64,000 nucleotides of DNA from Nitrospirota bacterium (lineage in GTDB: Bacteria; Nitrospirota; Nitrospiria; Nitrospirales; Nitrospiraceae). Made by a program: the position numbers and the translations under genes. Every line of letters starts with the position of its first letter. Position 1 is the first letter of the stretch. The notes beneath the pieces were generated by a model. That model did no database searches and was not told the origin of the DNA. It was given only the letters and a program-made list of their open reading frames with translations. Positions 55,382 to 64,000 of this stretch are shown one piece after another. Where the stretch lies: contig JACRLR010000018.1 of assembly GCA_016219645.1 (NCBI GenBank), positions 266,932 through 330,931 of the forward strand, in the 5' to 3' direction.

Positions 55382-56200
55382 ATGCCTGGTCCTCCGAAAC
55401 GCTTTCTGGTCACCAATGATGACGGAGTTCACTCGCCTGGTTTGACGGCGCTTGCGAAGGCCTTGTCGAAGATGGGTGAAGTGTGGGTCGTTGCGCCGGA
55501 TCGAGAAAGGACTGCTGTGGCGCATGCCGTGACACTCCATAAACCATTACGAGTGCAGCAGCTTGGAGCAAGGACCTATGCGGTGAATGGAACGCCGGTC
55601 GATTGTGTGAATCTGGCGCTCTTAAAGGTGATGCCGTCACCGCCAGACCTTCTTGTGTCAGGTATCAATAAAGGTGTGAATCTCGGTGATGACGTGCTGT
55701 ATTCCGGGACAGTCTCGGCGGCGATGGAAGGGACGATCCTCGGTGTCCCCTCCATGGCTGTGTCCCAGGAGGGCAAAGAGCATTTTTACTTTAGTGCAGG
55801 AGCCCTATATGCCATGCGTATTGCTCGCTTGATTCTGAAAGAGGGTTTGCCGGATGAAACGCTCGTCAATCTCAATATTCCCAATCGGGCTTTCGAGTCG
55901 ATCACTGGAGTCCGAGTCACCTGCCTCAGCCGGAGGCGTTTCGACAACCCGATCACTGAAAAAGTCGATCCCCACGGCAGGACCTACTACTGGATTGCCG
56001 GCACCCGTGTGTCCTGGAGCAGGAGCAAGGATGCCGACCATGAGGCGCTTGAGCAAGGGGCGGTTTCCCTCACCCCGATTCATCTCGATACGACGAATCA
56101 TGGGGTGTTGGATCGATTCCGGAAGTGGGAAACGCTGTGCCGGCCAGATGAGGGCCGGGCGGCTACATCGAAAAAGATGAAGGGCACACAGAAGGGTTAG
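55382..56200 (+). CDS. surE: 5'-nucleotidase SurE
   Basis: 272 residues; conserved text RFLVTNDDGVHSPGL starts eight residues in, so ATG 55382 is right even though it touches the T-run and no ribosome site precedes it. Metal ligands D14, D15 and the later SGINKGVNLGDDVLYSGTVSAAMEG block are present. Hydrolyses nucleoside monophosphates and polyphosphate. C-terminal 25 residues are extra and basic. Confidence 0.93.
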   Translation: MPGPPKRFLVTNDDGVHSPGLTALAKALSKMGEVWVVAPDRERTAVAHAVTLHKPLRVQQLGARTYAVNGTPVDCVNLALLKVMPSPPDLLVSGINKGVNLGDDVLYSGTVSAAMEGTILGVPSMAVSQEGKEHFYFSAGALYAMRIARLILKEGLPDETLVNLNIPNRAFESITGVRVTCLSRRRFDNPITEKVDPHGRTYYWIAGTRVSWSRSKDADHEALEQGAVSLTPIHLDTTNHGVLDRFRKWETLCRPDEGRAATSKKMKGTQKG

Positions 56201-56204
56201 GTCT

Positions 56205-56843
56205 GTGGGGAATCTGATCGAAGCGATCATTACAGAGCTCAGCCGGTTTGTTGTGTCGACGATCTCGACATTCGGTTACACCGGTATCTTTATCACCATG
56301 GCTATCGAGAGCGCCTGCATTCCATTGCCCAGCGAAATCATCATGCCCTTTTCCGGGTATCTTGTGACGACGGGGCAGTTCACGATGCTGGGTGTGACAT
56401 TGGCCGGCGCTCTCGGGAATGTTGCCGGGTCGGTTGTGGCCTACTACGCCGGTGTGTGGGGTGGTCGGCCCTTCGTTGAGCGATATGGACCCTATCTGTT
56501 GGTGTCGAGAAAAGACATCGAGATGGCCGATCGGTGGTTTGCCAAATATGGCGATGCGGCCGTATTTTTCAGCAGAATGCTTCCGGTCGTCCGGACCTTC
56601 ATCTCGTTGCCGGCCGGTATCGCCCGCGTGAGTATTTATCGGTTCATGCTCTACACATTTCTCGGCGCATTACCCTGGTGCTATCTGTTGGCCTATATCG
56701 GCGTGAAGATGGGAGAGCAATGGGAGCATCTGAGAGACTACTTCCATCAGTTCGACATCGTGATAGGCCTCTGCCTGGCGATCGCAGTGGGTTATTTTCT
56801 CTGGTCCCATTGGCCGAAACGCCGCGTCACTCCGGAGTTGTAA
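56205..56843 (+). CDS. DedA-family membrane protein
   Basis: 212 residues from GTG 56205. ESACIPLPSEIIMPFSGYL, GALGNVAGSVVAYYAGVWGGR, FFSRMLPVVRTFISLPAGIARV: the DedA motifs with the re-entrant loops. Probable undecaprenyl-phosphate or lipid transporter by family. Four to five membrane segments. Confidence 0.92.
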   Translation: MGNLIEAIITELSRFVVSTISTFGYTGIFITMAIESACIPLPSEIIMPFSGYLVTTGQFTMLGVTLAGALGNVAGSVVAYYAGVWGGRPFVERYGPYLLVSRKDIEMADRWFAKYGDAAVFFSRMLPVVRTFISLPAGIARVSIYRFMLYTFLGALPWCYLLAYIGVKMGEQWEHLRDYFHQFDIVIGLCLAIAVGYFLWSHWPKRRVTPEL

Positions 56844-56850
56844 CCGGCCC

Positions 56851-58353
56851 ATGCTTTCGATCCACAACACGCTCACCGGGAAAAAGGAGCCGTTTGAATC
56901 ACTCGTGCCGAAGTTCGTTCGAATGTATGTCTGCGGCATGACCGTCTACGATTATTGCCACATTGGCCATGCGCGCAGCGCACTGGTGTTCGATGTGATC
57001 CGGCGATATCTCGAGTTCACCGGTTACCATGTTGAATTCGTCAAGAACTTCACAGACGTTGACGACAAGATCATCAAGCGAGCGAACGAGCAAGGCGTCT
57101 CCTGCGAAACGATTACGACCAGGTTCATCGAGGCCTACGACGCCGACATGGGCAAGCTCGGGATCAAACGGGCAACGGCGGAGCCGAAAGCGACCGAGCA
57201 TATGGCCGAGATCATTGAGTTGGTCAGCCGGCTGATTCAGAAAGGTCTCGCCTATGACGTGGCAGGCGATGTCTATTTCCAGGTCGACAGATACCTGACC
57301 TATGGCCGCCTCTCTAAACGTAGGCTGGAAGACTTGCAAGCCGGTGCACGAGTGGAGGTGGATGAACGGAAACGCCATGCGATGGATTTTGCCCTCTGGA
57401 AAAGGAGCAAGCCAGGTGAGCCATCATGGGAGAGTCCCTGGGGCCTTGGGCGTCCGGGTTGGCACATCGAATGCTCCGCCATGTCCATGCGGCATTTGGG
57501 TGAGACGTTCGATATTCATGGCGGGGGGATGGATCTGATTTTTCCGCACCATGAAAACGAGATCGCGCAGTCCTGTGGCGCGACGGGGAAAGAATTCGCG
57601 CGCTACTGGATTCACAACGGCTTCGTGCAAATCAACAAGGAGAAGATGTCAAAGTCTCTTGGAAATTTCTTCACGATTCGAGAGATCTTTGAGAAGTCAG
57701 AATGGTCGGAGGATGTCACGGGCGAAATCTTACGCTATTTCCTCCTCTCGACTCATTATCGCGGGCCACTGGATTTTTCAGAGCAAAGTTTGAAAGAAGC
57801 GAAGAATGCGTTGAACGGGTTTTACGATCTCTTCACTCGATTGGCCGAAACAGGGCAAGGTTCGACAGAGACCGACCATGATCTCCAGTTTGCAGTTGGT
57901 TTCACCAGCGAGATGTTCAACAGAGGCATGGACGACGATTTCAATACGCCAGTGGCGATCGCAGTACTACAGAGATTGCGAAGCGACGTGAATAAACTGT
58001 TAGACAAGGGCCTCTCGACTGAGGCACGAAAGATCGCCAGAGAGGAATTTCGTTCGCTGGGCAATGTGTTGGGGTTGTTCCAATCGGACAAGTGGCAGTT
58101 TGTAGGAGGCAAAGTTGTGACGCCAGGCGTCGCGCACCTGAAACTGACGCCCTTTCCACCAACCGTCAAGGTTGATCAAGTATCACCCGAGACTGAACTC
58201 TCGGAAGCGCAGATCGAACAACAGATCGCGGAGCGTCTCGATGCAAAAAAGAAGAAGAACTTTCCGAAAGCCGATGAGATTAGGAAGTTCCTCGCCTCCC
58301 ACGGTATCGTCATCGAAGATAAGCCTGACGGCACCAGCCGGTGGAAGCGATAG
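56851..58353 (+). CDS. cysS: Cysteinyl-tRNA synthetase
   Basis: 500 residues. Class I synthetase: zinc Cys in VRMYVCGMTVYDYCHIGHARS with HIGH motif, GWHIECSAMS, DLIFPHHENEIAQSCGAT, and KMSKSLGNFFTIRE (KMSKS). C-terminal helical domain normal. Starts seven bases after dedA. Confidence 0.96.
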   Translation: MLSIHNTLTGKKEPFESLVPKFVRMYVCGMTVYDYCHIGHARSALVFDVIRRYLEFTGYHVEFVKNFTDVDDKIIKRANEQGVSCETITTRFIEAYDADMGKLGIKRATAEPKATEHMAEIIELVSRLIQKGLAYDVAGDVYFQVDRYLTYGRLSKRRLEDLQAGARVEVDERKRHAMDFALWKRSKPGEPSWESPWGLGRPGWHIECSAMSMRHLGETFDIHGGGMDLIFPHHENEIAQSCGATGKEFARYWIHNGFVQINKEKMSKSLGNFFTIREIFEKSEWSEDVTGEILRYFLLSTHYRGPLDFSEQSLKEAKNALNGFYDLFTRLAETGQGSTETDHDLQFAVGFTSEMFNRGMDDDFNTPVAIAVLQRLRSDVNKLLDKGLSTEARKIAREEFRSLGNVLGLFQSDKWQFVGGKVVTPGVAHLKLTPFPPTVKVDQVSPETELSEAQIEQQIAERLDAKKKKNFPKADEIRKFLASHGIVIEDKPDGTSRWKR

Positions 58354-59095
58354 TCAGCCAGAACTGATCTATGGTCTGCACACCGTGCGTGAGGCTTTGC
58401 GCGCCGGCTCTCGGCCGCTTCAGAGGCTGCTCATGCTGCGAACTGATCGACAGTTTGCGGACCTTCTCCATCTTGCCAAGGCAAAGCGGATCCCCGTCCA
58501 CATTGAACCTCCGCCTGTCTTCGATCGATTGGTGCCGAGCGGACACCACCAGGGAGTGATCGCGCTCATCGCGGCGAAATTCTACGACACGACTGAGCAG
58601 ATTCTTGAGCAGGCGAAGACGAGAGGGGAGCCACCATTTCTCGTCCTCCTTGACGGAGTTGAAGATCCCCACAACTTGGGCGCGGTCTTGCGGACGGCCG
58701 AAGCAGCTGGTGTCCACGGGGTGTTCATTCCGGAACGCCGTGCAGTCGGCCTGACATCAGTGGTGGCAAAGGTATCAGCTGGGGCGCTCGATCACATCTC
58801 CGTCGGACGCGTGGGCAACCTGATTCGTTTGATTCAGAGCCTCAAAGAGACAGGCCTGTGGGTCTACGGATTGGATCCACAGGCGAAAAAGCTCCATACC
58901 GATATCGACCTGACCGGGCCGATTGCGTTAGTGCTTGGTGGCGAAGGGGAAGGGATTCGTTCTAGTGTGTTGGGGGAATGCGACGACCGTATCAGGATCC
59001 GGATGCAGGGCCGCGTCCAGTCGCTGAATGTCTCAGCTGCAGCGGCCGTCGCGTTATTCGAAGTGGTCCGTCAGCGACGCGGCGGCGCCGTTTAA
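58274..59095 (+). CDS. rlmB: 23S rRNA/tRNA 2'-O-methyltransferase, RlmB/SpoU type
   Basis: 273 residues if ATG 58274 is used; this overlaps cysS by 80 bases and the first 35 residues are unconserved. The conserved part starts PELIYGLHTVREAL near 58360; no ATG/GTG lies closer. SPOUT motifs: LDGVEDPHNLGAVLRTAEAAG, LVLGGEGEGI and SLNVSAAAAVALFE near the end (trefoil knot). Modifies ribose 2'-OH in 23S rRNA (G2251 in E. coli). Confidence 0.9.
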   Translation: MRLGSSSPPTVSSSKISLTAPAGGSDSQPELIYGLHTVREALRAGSRPLQRLLMLRTDRQFADLLHLAKAKRIPVHIEPPPVFDRLVPSGHHQGVIALIAAKFYDTTEQILEQAKTRGEPPFLVLLDGVEDPHNLGAVLRTAEAAGVHGVFIPERRAVGLTSVVAKVSAGALDHISVGRVGNLIRLIQSLKETGLWVYGLDPQAKKLHTDIDLTGPIALVLGGEGEGIRSSVLGECDDRIRIRMQGRVQSLNVSAAAAVALFEVVRQRRGGAV

Positions 59096-59105
59096 GCGGT
59101 GAGGC

Positions 59106-59381
59106 CTACCGAACTTTGATCGTCCCGTCTTGAATCGCGGATTTGAGCAGTTGAGCGGTGTTCGACACGCGCATCTTTTTCATCATGTTGGCCCGATGCG
59201 CCTCGACGGTCTTGACGCTGATCTTGAGTCGTTGACCGATTTCCTTGTTTTTGAACCCGGCCCATATCAATTCCAGGATCTCCTGTTCCCGGCTTGTGAG
59301 CGACTCAGGCCTCTTCTTGCGAGGTGGTGGGGTGAGATTGGCCAAGGAAGTTCTGGTTTTCGACTTTGCGGTCCGTGCCAT
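59106..59381 (-). CDS. Stand-alone LuxR/GerE-type HTH regulator
   Basis: 91 residues from ATG 59381 with AAGGAG upstream. A basic N-terminal tail (about 1-28) then a LuxR-type domain: SLTSREQEILELIWAGFKNKEIG, RLKISVKTVEAHRANMMKKM. No receiver domain. Convergent with rlmB; the divergent pilus genes are candidate targets. Confidence 0.88.
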   Translation of the reverse strand: MARTAKSKTRTSLANLTPPPRKKRPESLTSREQEILELIWAGFKNKEIGQRLKISVKTVEAHRANMMKKMRVSNTAQLLKSAIQDGTIKVR

Positions 59382-59601
59382 TATCTTGTTCTCCTTTGAC
59401 GAAAAAAATAGTACGGTATAATTCACTCTGACGAGTATGGGTGCAAGAATATACCCTCGCCGAGCAGGCAGCGATTATAAAGAACTCTCTCACCATAAGT
59501 AAACTATGGGATCCTGGCCCCAGTGAAGCTACCTAATTTGTTTCATTTGGCATGCGAAGGGGCCAGCATGGTCCAATCCTGGGCCTGTTTCTGAGTCGCC
59601 T

Positions 59602-60384
59602 ATGTATGAAGGGGCTCTCTATCTCGTAGTCGGAACCCTCGGCGCCCTGATCGGCAGTTTTCTCAATGTCTGCATCTTCAGGCTGCCTCGAGGCGAATCG
59701 ATCGTCTGGCCAGGTTCCCATTGCCCCTCTTGCGCTCATGCAATCAACTTCTATGACAATATTCCTCTATTGAGCTACCTGTGGCTTGCTGGACGCTGTC
59801 GGGCATGCCGCGCGCCGATTTCGATACGATACCCGCTCGTTGAAGCGACTAATGCCCTTGGGTATCTTACAATTTTATGGTTCTTCGGCCCAAGCTGGAC
59901 GTCTGTCCTCTATGCCCTGTTGTTTTCTGGGTTGGTCGTGGTCACTGGAACGGATCTCACTCATAAAATAATCCCCAATGTCATTACCTTTCCAGGGATG
60001 GTGGTTGGACTTCTTGGCGCAGTGACCGTCTTGCCGGTTGGTGTGATCAATTCGGTGCTTGGTCTCACTGTGGGAGGCGGTATCCTTTGGCTCCTGGCCT
60101 GGCTGAGTCCCTATCTCTTCGGCAAAGAGGGAATGGGAGGCGGCGATATCAAATTGCTGGCTATGGTCGGTGCGTTTCTTGGCTGGAAACCAGCGCTTCT
60201 CACCATCATGATCGGTTCGCTCACCGGTTCTATCATCGGCATCAGCTTGATCGCTCTGCATATCATCAAGCGTGATGACTATATTCCCTTTGGTCCCTTC
60301 CTTGTGTTGGGCGCTCTCCTCTCCATGTTTTTTGCCCAGCCTCTCCTCGATTGGTATCAAGGTCTGCTTGGTGGGGCAGACTGA
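59602..60384 (+). CDS. pilD: Type IV prepilin peptidase/methyltransferase
   Basis: 260 residues, eight membrane segments. GSFLNVCIFRLPRGES start, zinc-like CPSCAHAINFYDNIPLLSYL and CRACRAPISIRYP, aspartates in GTDLTHKIIPN and GGGDIKLLAMVGAFLG. Cleaves and N-methylates the pilins coded downstream. 262-base gap to the next gene shows nothing clear. Confidence 0.93.
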   Translation: MYEGALYLVVGTLGALIGSFLNVCIFRLPRGESIVWPGSHCPSCAHAINFYDNIPLLSYLWLAGRCRACRAPISIRYPLVEATNALGYLTILWFFGPSWTSVLYALLFSGLVVVTGTDLTHKIIPNVITFPGMVVGLLGAVTVLPVGVINSVLGLTVGGGILWLLAWLSPYLFGKEGMGGGDIKLLAMVGAFLGWKPALLTIMIGSLTGSIIGISLIALHIIKRDDYIPFGPFLVLGALLSMFFAQPLLDWYQGLLGGAD

Positions 60385-60646
60385 CATCCTTCCTGTATCT
60401 CTTCGGACGAATCCCTGTATCTAAATAGTGAAGTGCTTTACTCGTTTCCCGCTTATTTTCTGTTCAGGTCAGTGACCCGATCATTTTTGATAATTCCTCG
60501 GGACGACGCGAGACTGCGCGATCTTGCAGAGAATTGTGGCCGCGTTCGCTCAATACATTCCGTCGTCTGGGAATGGATCAAGATGGGCATGGGTCTTGGA
60601 GGCCAGGTTCATCATGATAGGAAGAATGTTTCTGTGAGGGAGGGAC

Positions 60647-61096
60647 ATGTCGGCAGAACTACACATTCGTGAACAAGGCTGGAGTCTGACAGAGGTTCTC
60701 ACCGTGCTGGCAATCACGGGCCTCTTGGCAGCGTTAGCTTGGCCGAGTTATCAGACAATGACCGCAAGAGTTCAGGCACGCAGCGCCACTTCGGAGATCG
60801 CCTCTGAGCTTCGGCTGGCCAGGCAATTGGCGATGGCCAGGCGGGAGCGCCTTCGCGTCATATTCGATCGGGAGGGCCGCACGATCACGCTTCGACGTGG
60901 AGATGTCGAGGAGATCCTCGACATCTATCATTATGCGGACAAGGGAGTGGTCGTGGAGGAGCCAACCTCCGGTCCCGAGCTGTTCTTTTATCCCAGCGGT
61001 CGATCGGCAACCCCCACAACCATTCGTGTGCGAGACAGTCAGGGCCGGGAAACCACGTTCACAGTGAGCATCACCGGAAAAGTGTCCATCTCATGA
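60647..61096 (+). CDS. GspH/FimT-type minor pseudopilin
   Basis: 149 residues with GAGGGAGGG upstream. Short leader MSAELHIREQG, then W-S-L-T-E-V-L-T-V-L: prepilin cleavage after Gly with Glu at +5 but Trp at +1 (usually Phe/Met). C-terminal domain of the GspH/FimT type. Stop overlaps the next start by 4 bases. Confidence 0.85.
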   Translation: MSAELHIREQGWSLTEVLTVLAITGLLAALAWPSYQTMTARVQARSATSEIASELRLARQLAMARRERLRVIFDREGRTITLRRGDVEEILDIYHYADKGVVVEEPTSGPELFFYPSGRSATPTTIRVRDSQGRETTFTVSITGKVSIS

Positions 61097-61584
61097 CGCA
61101 AGATCGATTATGCCGTGCAGAAGGCGGAGCCAGTTTTGCCGAAGTGTTCGTGGCCATGGCGTTGACGATGATCGGGTTGGCCGGTGCTATGGGGGCCTTT
61201 CTGGCAGCAGAACGGGGTCTTCGGACTGGTATGGTGGCGACGCGGGCCCTCGCGATGGCGGAATCTCGGATTGAAGCGAAACGATCTGTGCGATGGGATC
61301 GTCTCTTACTGGATGATTTGAATCACGATGGTGTCCCTGACGTTGTGATGCATGATGACGGAGCAGATGGCGATGTGATGGCCGGTGATGGAGTGTACTC
61401 CGGTCGTTGGGACCAGGATGGCGTCCACCTCATCTGGACCGTGACGCCGAGCCGTTCCGGTTCGTTTTCTGCCTCAGGGCATGTCCTCATGGAAGCTCGC
61501 GCAGTCTACACAGCCGATGATGGCCAGCATGAAGTACGAGTCGGTACCCTGCGGGCTAATCCTGTGTTCGTCGGAAGTCAATAA
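61093..61584 (+). CDS. PilV-like minor pilin with calcium-loop motif
   Basis: 163 residues. Leader MTQDRLCRAEGG, then ASFAEVFVAMAL with Glu +5. Residues 75-83 read D-L-N-H-D-G-V-P-D, an EF-hand/dockerin-type calcium loop, and a second Asp-rich stretch (DDGADGDVMAGDG) follows. Minor pilins seldom carry this. Likely primes pilus assembly. Confidence 0.75.
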   Translation: MTQDRLCRAEGGASFAEVFVAMALTMIGLAGAMGAFLAAERGLRTGMVATRALAMAESRIEAKRSVRWDRLLLDDLNHDGVPDVVMHDDGADGDVMAGDGVYSGRWDQDGVHLIWTVTPSRSGSFSASGHVLMEARAVYTADDGQHEVRVGTLRANPVFVGSQ

Positions 61585-61609
61585 CGTGGCGCTGACGGGA
61601 ATAGGCAGG

Positions 61610-62350
61610 ATGCAGGCAGGAAACCGCACAGCAAGCACCTACGATGGAATTCGGAGGGAGGCTGGGATCAGCTTGACCGAGCTGCTCTTTGCCACCGCAG
61701 CCGGCCTGGTTGTTCTTGGCGCCACGCTTCAGTCCCTGTCCTATTTCCAACAACGGTTTATGAAGCAACAATATGAGATCGCGCAGGAGCAGGATCTTCG
61801 CCTTGGCTTAGAAGTCCTTGAGCAAGAATTACGGCTTGCAGGATCCGGCTCTCTCACCACTGCCGCTCAGGACACAGTGGAGTTTTCGGCGAATCTGCAG
61901 GGCCTCTCAACCAGAGTCACGGCAGGGGCGTCCCTTGGTCAAACGGCCCTGTCGGTCGAGGACGGGCGAGGGTGGGATGATCGGAATACCATCATGGCCT
62001 GTTGGGTCGAAGGTTGCGAGACGCTCACCTTGGCTCGTAATGGCCAACGGTATCTGCTCACGGTAACTCAGCCGCTGACTAGGGCAATTCCAAACGGGGC
62101 TTTTGTTGTCCTCCTGAATCATGTCCGATACTACAGCCGTCGCGATGGCCAGGGGATTCTTAGGCTGCTTCGGCAGGTCGATGGCGGCGCGAGTGTTTTA
62201 GTAAAAGATGTGAAGGAGGTGCGGTTTTCCTACTGGGATGAAAACGGCCAGGCGGTGACGCAGCCAGCGCTCGTCAAGCTCGTTGTCATTGAGGCGATGT
62301 TGTCCGATCGAGTAATTCGCGCAGTCCGGGAAATTAGTCTCAGGACATAA
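61610..62350 (+). CDS. PilW-like minor pilin
   Basis: 246 residues from ATG 61610 (AGG nearby); GTG 61586 is an alternative. N-terminal G-ISLTELLFATAAGLVVLG after about 22 residues, i.e. prepilin-like with Glu +5. A beta-rich PilW-type domain follows (VRYYSRRDGQGILRLLR, EVRFSYWDENGQ). It probably forms the pilus-tip complex with the neighbours. Confidence 0.82.
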   Translation: MQAGNRTASTYDGIRREAGISLTELLFATAAGLVVLGATLQSLSYFQQRFMKQQYEIAQEQDLRLGLEVLEQELRLAGSGSLTTAAQDTVEFSANLQGLSTRVTAGASLGQTALSVEDGRGWDDRNTIMACWVEGCETLTLARNGQRYLLTVTQPLTRAIPNGAFVVLLNHVRYYSRRDGQGILRLLRQVDGGASVLVKDVKEVRFSYWDENGQAVTQPALVKLVVIEAMLSDRVIRAVREISLRT

Positions 62351-62366
62351 GATCGGGAGTGAGGAT

Positions 62367-63854
62367 ATGGGGACGAGAGAGAACTGCAGATCGACACTCA
62401 TGAATCCATGCGACAGAGGCCATGTGCTTCTTGGGGCGCTCATGTTGATCTTGCTCCTGGGCATCGTCGGCATGACGTCTTTGTATCTAGCTGGTCAGGA
62501 TGGACCGGGCGTCAGTGCCATGAAAGAAGACAATCTCGCGCAACAGCTGGCCGAAGGTGCAGCGGATGTCGTAATGAGTTGGTTTCACGATTCCTCAGGT
62601 ACTCCAACAGTCATTGCCGGATTGCTCGCCAAGCGTCAAGGTGACCCAGCGAGCGGGCCCTCTTTCTTCGATGCAGCCGGGCGTTCGCAGTTTGTCGGGA
62701 CCGCGGATCACCCCGATCTCTTACTTGATGCAGCCAACCAGATGGATGATCAGCTATTAAATGGTTCGCCCAACGGCTTCCACAATTCCCTCGGAGGGCT
62801 TGGTCGAATCAGTATGGTGAGAATGTATGGCCCCTTACAGCCAGGCTTGCTGAGCACAGTCGAGGTCACAGCCACGACGGTCGATCACCGGCCGGTTGCG
62901 CGAACGGTTCAGCTTCAGCTTGGCGCCCTGTCGATCCCTGCGATTCGTGCAGCGGTGCAAGTTGGGCAGGCTCTCGGTTCTCCACAGCCAGGCAGTGAAT
63001 CTCCTGTCATGGTCCATTGGGGCGATCTGCGGGTATTGGGCGATCTCGTGGTGCAGCAAGTCGAGGACCTGGCGCTCAAAAATCTTGCAGCCCCTGTCAC
63101 CAATCAATCATATGACCAGATGCCATTTGCCCAGGATCGTTGGACGGAATATTGGATCGGAGGGGCGGTTTCCGTCATCGCCCCTCCCGCAGGCCAAGGC
63201 GCGAATCCCCCGCTGCCTGATAATGTTCACCAGCAACAATATCCGACGCCAGGGGTGAGGCTCGACCGGTGGGAGTATGACCAGCTCAAGAAGATCGCGC
63301 TACGCTGGGGAACCTATTATCACCTTGATCATGCGGGGCAACTCCATCCATATGGAGATTCGGACTCTGACCAGGGAATCACGCCTGCAGAGGCGCTGGA
63401 ATCCCAAGCTACAGGGGACCAACGGGGACTAGTCTTCATCGATACGGTCGATGGACAACCGCCCAATGCCGATAATATGGGAACGCTGGTGCTGAATGCG
63501 GATTACGTCGAAGCGCTTCTAGCCGTGCAAGGCCACGTGGTGCTCAGGCCTCCTGCGGGGGGGAAGTCAATTTCCGTCCTCAGTCCATCTACGGCAGGGA
63601 CAGAGTCGCTGGGTGCAAGGCTGCCGGTTCAATTGTCCGGTATCCACGTCAATGGCCTGCTGTATGCGGCTGGCGCGGTCAGGATTGAACGATCTGCTCG
63701 CCTGTACGGGGCCCTGCTGGCAGGACAAGGAGTGACGTCGATAAGCAGCGGGACTGTGATAGAGGTTTGGTACAACGCTGATTTGGCGCAGGGACTTTTT
63801 CGGGGGCTTCCGGTTGTGTATCGCGCTCCGGGAACCTGGCTGGCGAAATATTAG
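62367..63854 (+). CDS. PilX-like membrane-anchored pilus protein with EF-hand loop
   Basis: 495 residues. N-terminal segment RGHVLLGALMLILLLGIVG (about 18-36) is PilX_N-like, without a convincing peptidase site. The large periplasmic part has an EF-hand loop D331-S-D-S-D-Q-G-I-T-P-A-E342 and a C-terminal beta-helix-like stretch (SGIHVNGLLYAAGAVRIERSAR resembles bactofilin-type repeats in shorter pieces). Longer than usual PilX (about 170-200 aa), so it may combine functions. Stop TAG begins a further palindromic repeat. Confidence 0.7.
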   Translation: MGTRENCRSTLMNPCDRGHVLLGALMLILLLGIVGMTSLYLAGQDGPGVSAMKEDNLAQQLAEGAADVVMSWFHDSSGTPTVIAGLLAKRQGDPASGPSFFDAAGRSQFVGTADHPDLLLDAANQMDDQLLNGSPNGFHNSLGGLGRISMVRMYGPLQPGLLSTVEVTATTVDHRPVARTVQLQLGALSIPAIRAAVQVGQALGSPQPGSESPVMVHWGDLRVLGDLVVQQVEDLALKNLAAPVTNQSYDQMPFAQDRWTEYWIGGAVSVIAPPAGQGANPPLPDNVHQQQYPTPGVRLDRWEYDQLKKIALRWGTYYHLDHAGQLHPYGDSDSDQGITPAEALESQATGDQRGLVFIDTVDGQPPNADNMGTLVLNADYVEALLAVQGHVVLRPPAGGKSISVLSPSTAGTESLGARLPVQLSGIHVNGLLYAAGAVRIERSARLYGALLAGQGVTSISSGTVIEVWYNADLAQGLFRGLPVVYRAPGTWLAKY

Positions 63855-64000
63855 CAGGGTGCTTATATGGACTCCCCCTCCGGTGCAAGGTCACGGGTCA
63901 TGGCGATAGGGTCTGACTGCACGCATATATTCGGCCTCGTGGTGAACCCCTGTTCGGGTTCGGGCCCTGATGGACATTCGCGCACCGGGTCCTCATCAGA
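63854..64000. repeat. Probable left end of a further intergenic palindromic repeat; window edge
   Basis: GCAGGGTGCT follows directly on the TAG stop as in copies B and D, but the next bases diverge. An open frame from ATG 63868 reaches the edge without recognisable protein content. Nothing more can be said. Confidence 0.35.

Noticed and set aside
63868..64000. Open frame at the right edge starting MDSPSGARSR
   Set aside because: No ribosome site or similarity; too short to support as a gene.

Overview
The window looks like chromosomal DNA of a Nitrospira-type bacterium (Nitrospirota). This is an inference from content: subunits of a multi-subunit 2-oxoacid:ferredoxin oxidoreductase of the kind used in the reductive TCA cycle, moderately GC-rich sequence with many GTG/TTG starts, many HEAT-repeat genes, a proposed ApgM-type homoserine kinase inside a threonine operon, and a dispersed palindromic intergenic repeat. 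No rRNA, CRISPR array, transposase or prophage was seen. One tRNA (Pro, GGG) is present.

Layout. 1-3066: minus-strand 2-oxoacid:ferredoxin oxidoreductase operon (beta subunit cut by the window edge, alpha, and a CODH/ACS-epsilon-like subunit) behind a consensus sigma70 promoter. 3162-5215: TPR exported protein, YciI and DUF2203 proteins. 5380-9170: a compact cassette of an XRE-type LexA, a RecA-like ATPase without a Walker A lysine, a small helical protein and a divergent family B (PolB2-like) DNA polymerase. It looks like an SOS-regulated mutasome, but the polymerase gene carries an in-frame amber codon and a one-base frameshift. 9606-15741: poorly characterised and exported proteins, including a phosphodiesterase-fold protein that has lost catalytic residues. 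15755-21083: five consecutive HEAT-repeat genes. 21312-28267: UDP-glucose dehydrogenase, CBS protein, membrane spermidine-synthase-like protein, cupredoxin, ferredoxin, DUF192, Rieske, chagasin-like inhibitor and class IV aminotransferase.

28312-38561 is the classical rimP-nusA-infB-ylxP-rbfA-truB-rpsO-pnp-M16 translation/RNA-turnover block. 38692-40205 is a self-contained unit (promoter, two exported proteins, terminator). 40204-46193 is a minus-strand run mutS-lapA-tsaE-nnrDE-pdxJ. 46453-54271 is an amino-acid operon: AlaC-type aminotransferase, hom, thrC, proposed homoserine kinase, lysC, cimA, which together would lead from aspartate to threonine and from pyruvate to isoleucine. 54421-59381 holds an IHF-like protein, a MerR regulator, tRNA-Pro, surE, dedA, cysS, rlmB and a LuxR-type regulator. 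59602-63854 is a type IV pilus minor-pilin cluster: prepilin peptidase, then GspH/FimT-, PilV-, PilW- and PilX-like proteins; two of these carry EF-hand-like calcium loops.

A dispersed repeat with ends close to GCAGGATGCTGAAAAAG / CTTTTTGAGCATCCTGC occurs about seven times, usually starting exactly at the stop codon of the upstream gene. The strongest candidate for an undescribed system is the LexA / RecA-like / small protein / PolB2-like cassette.
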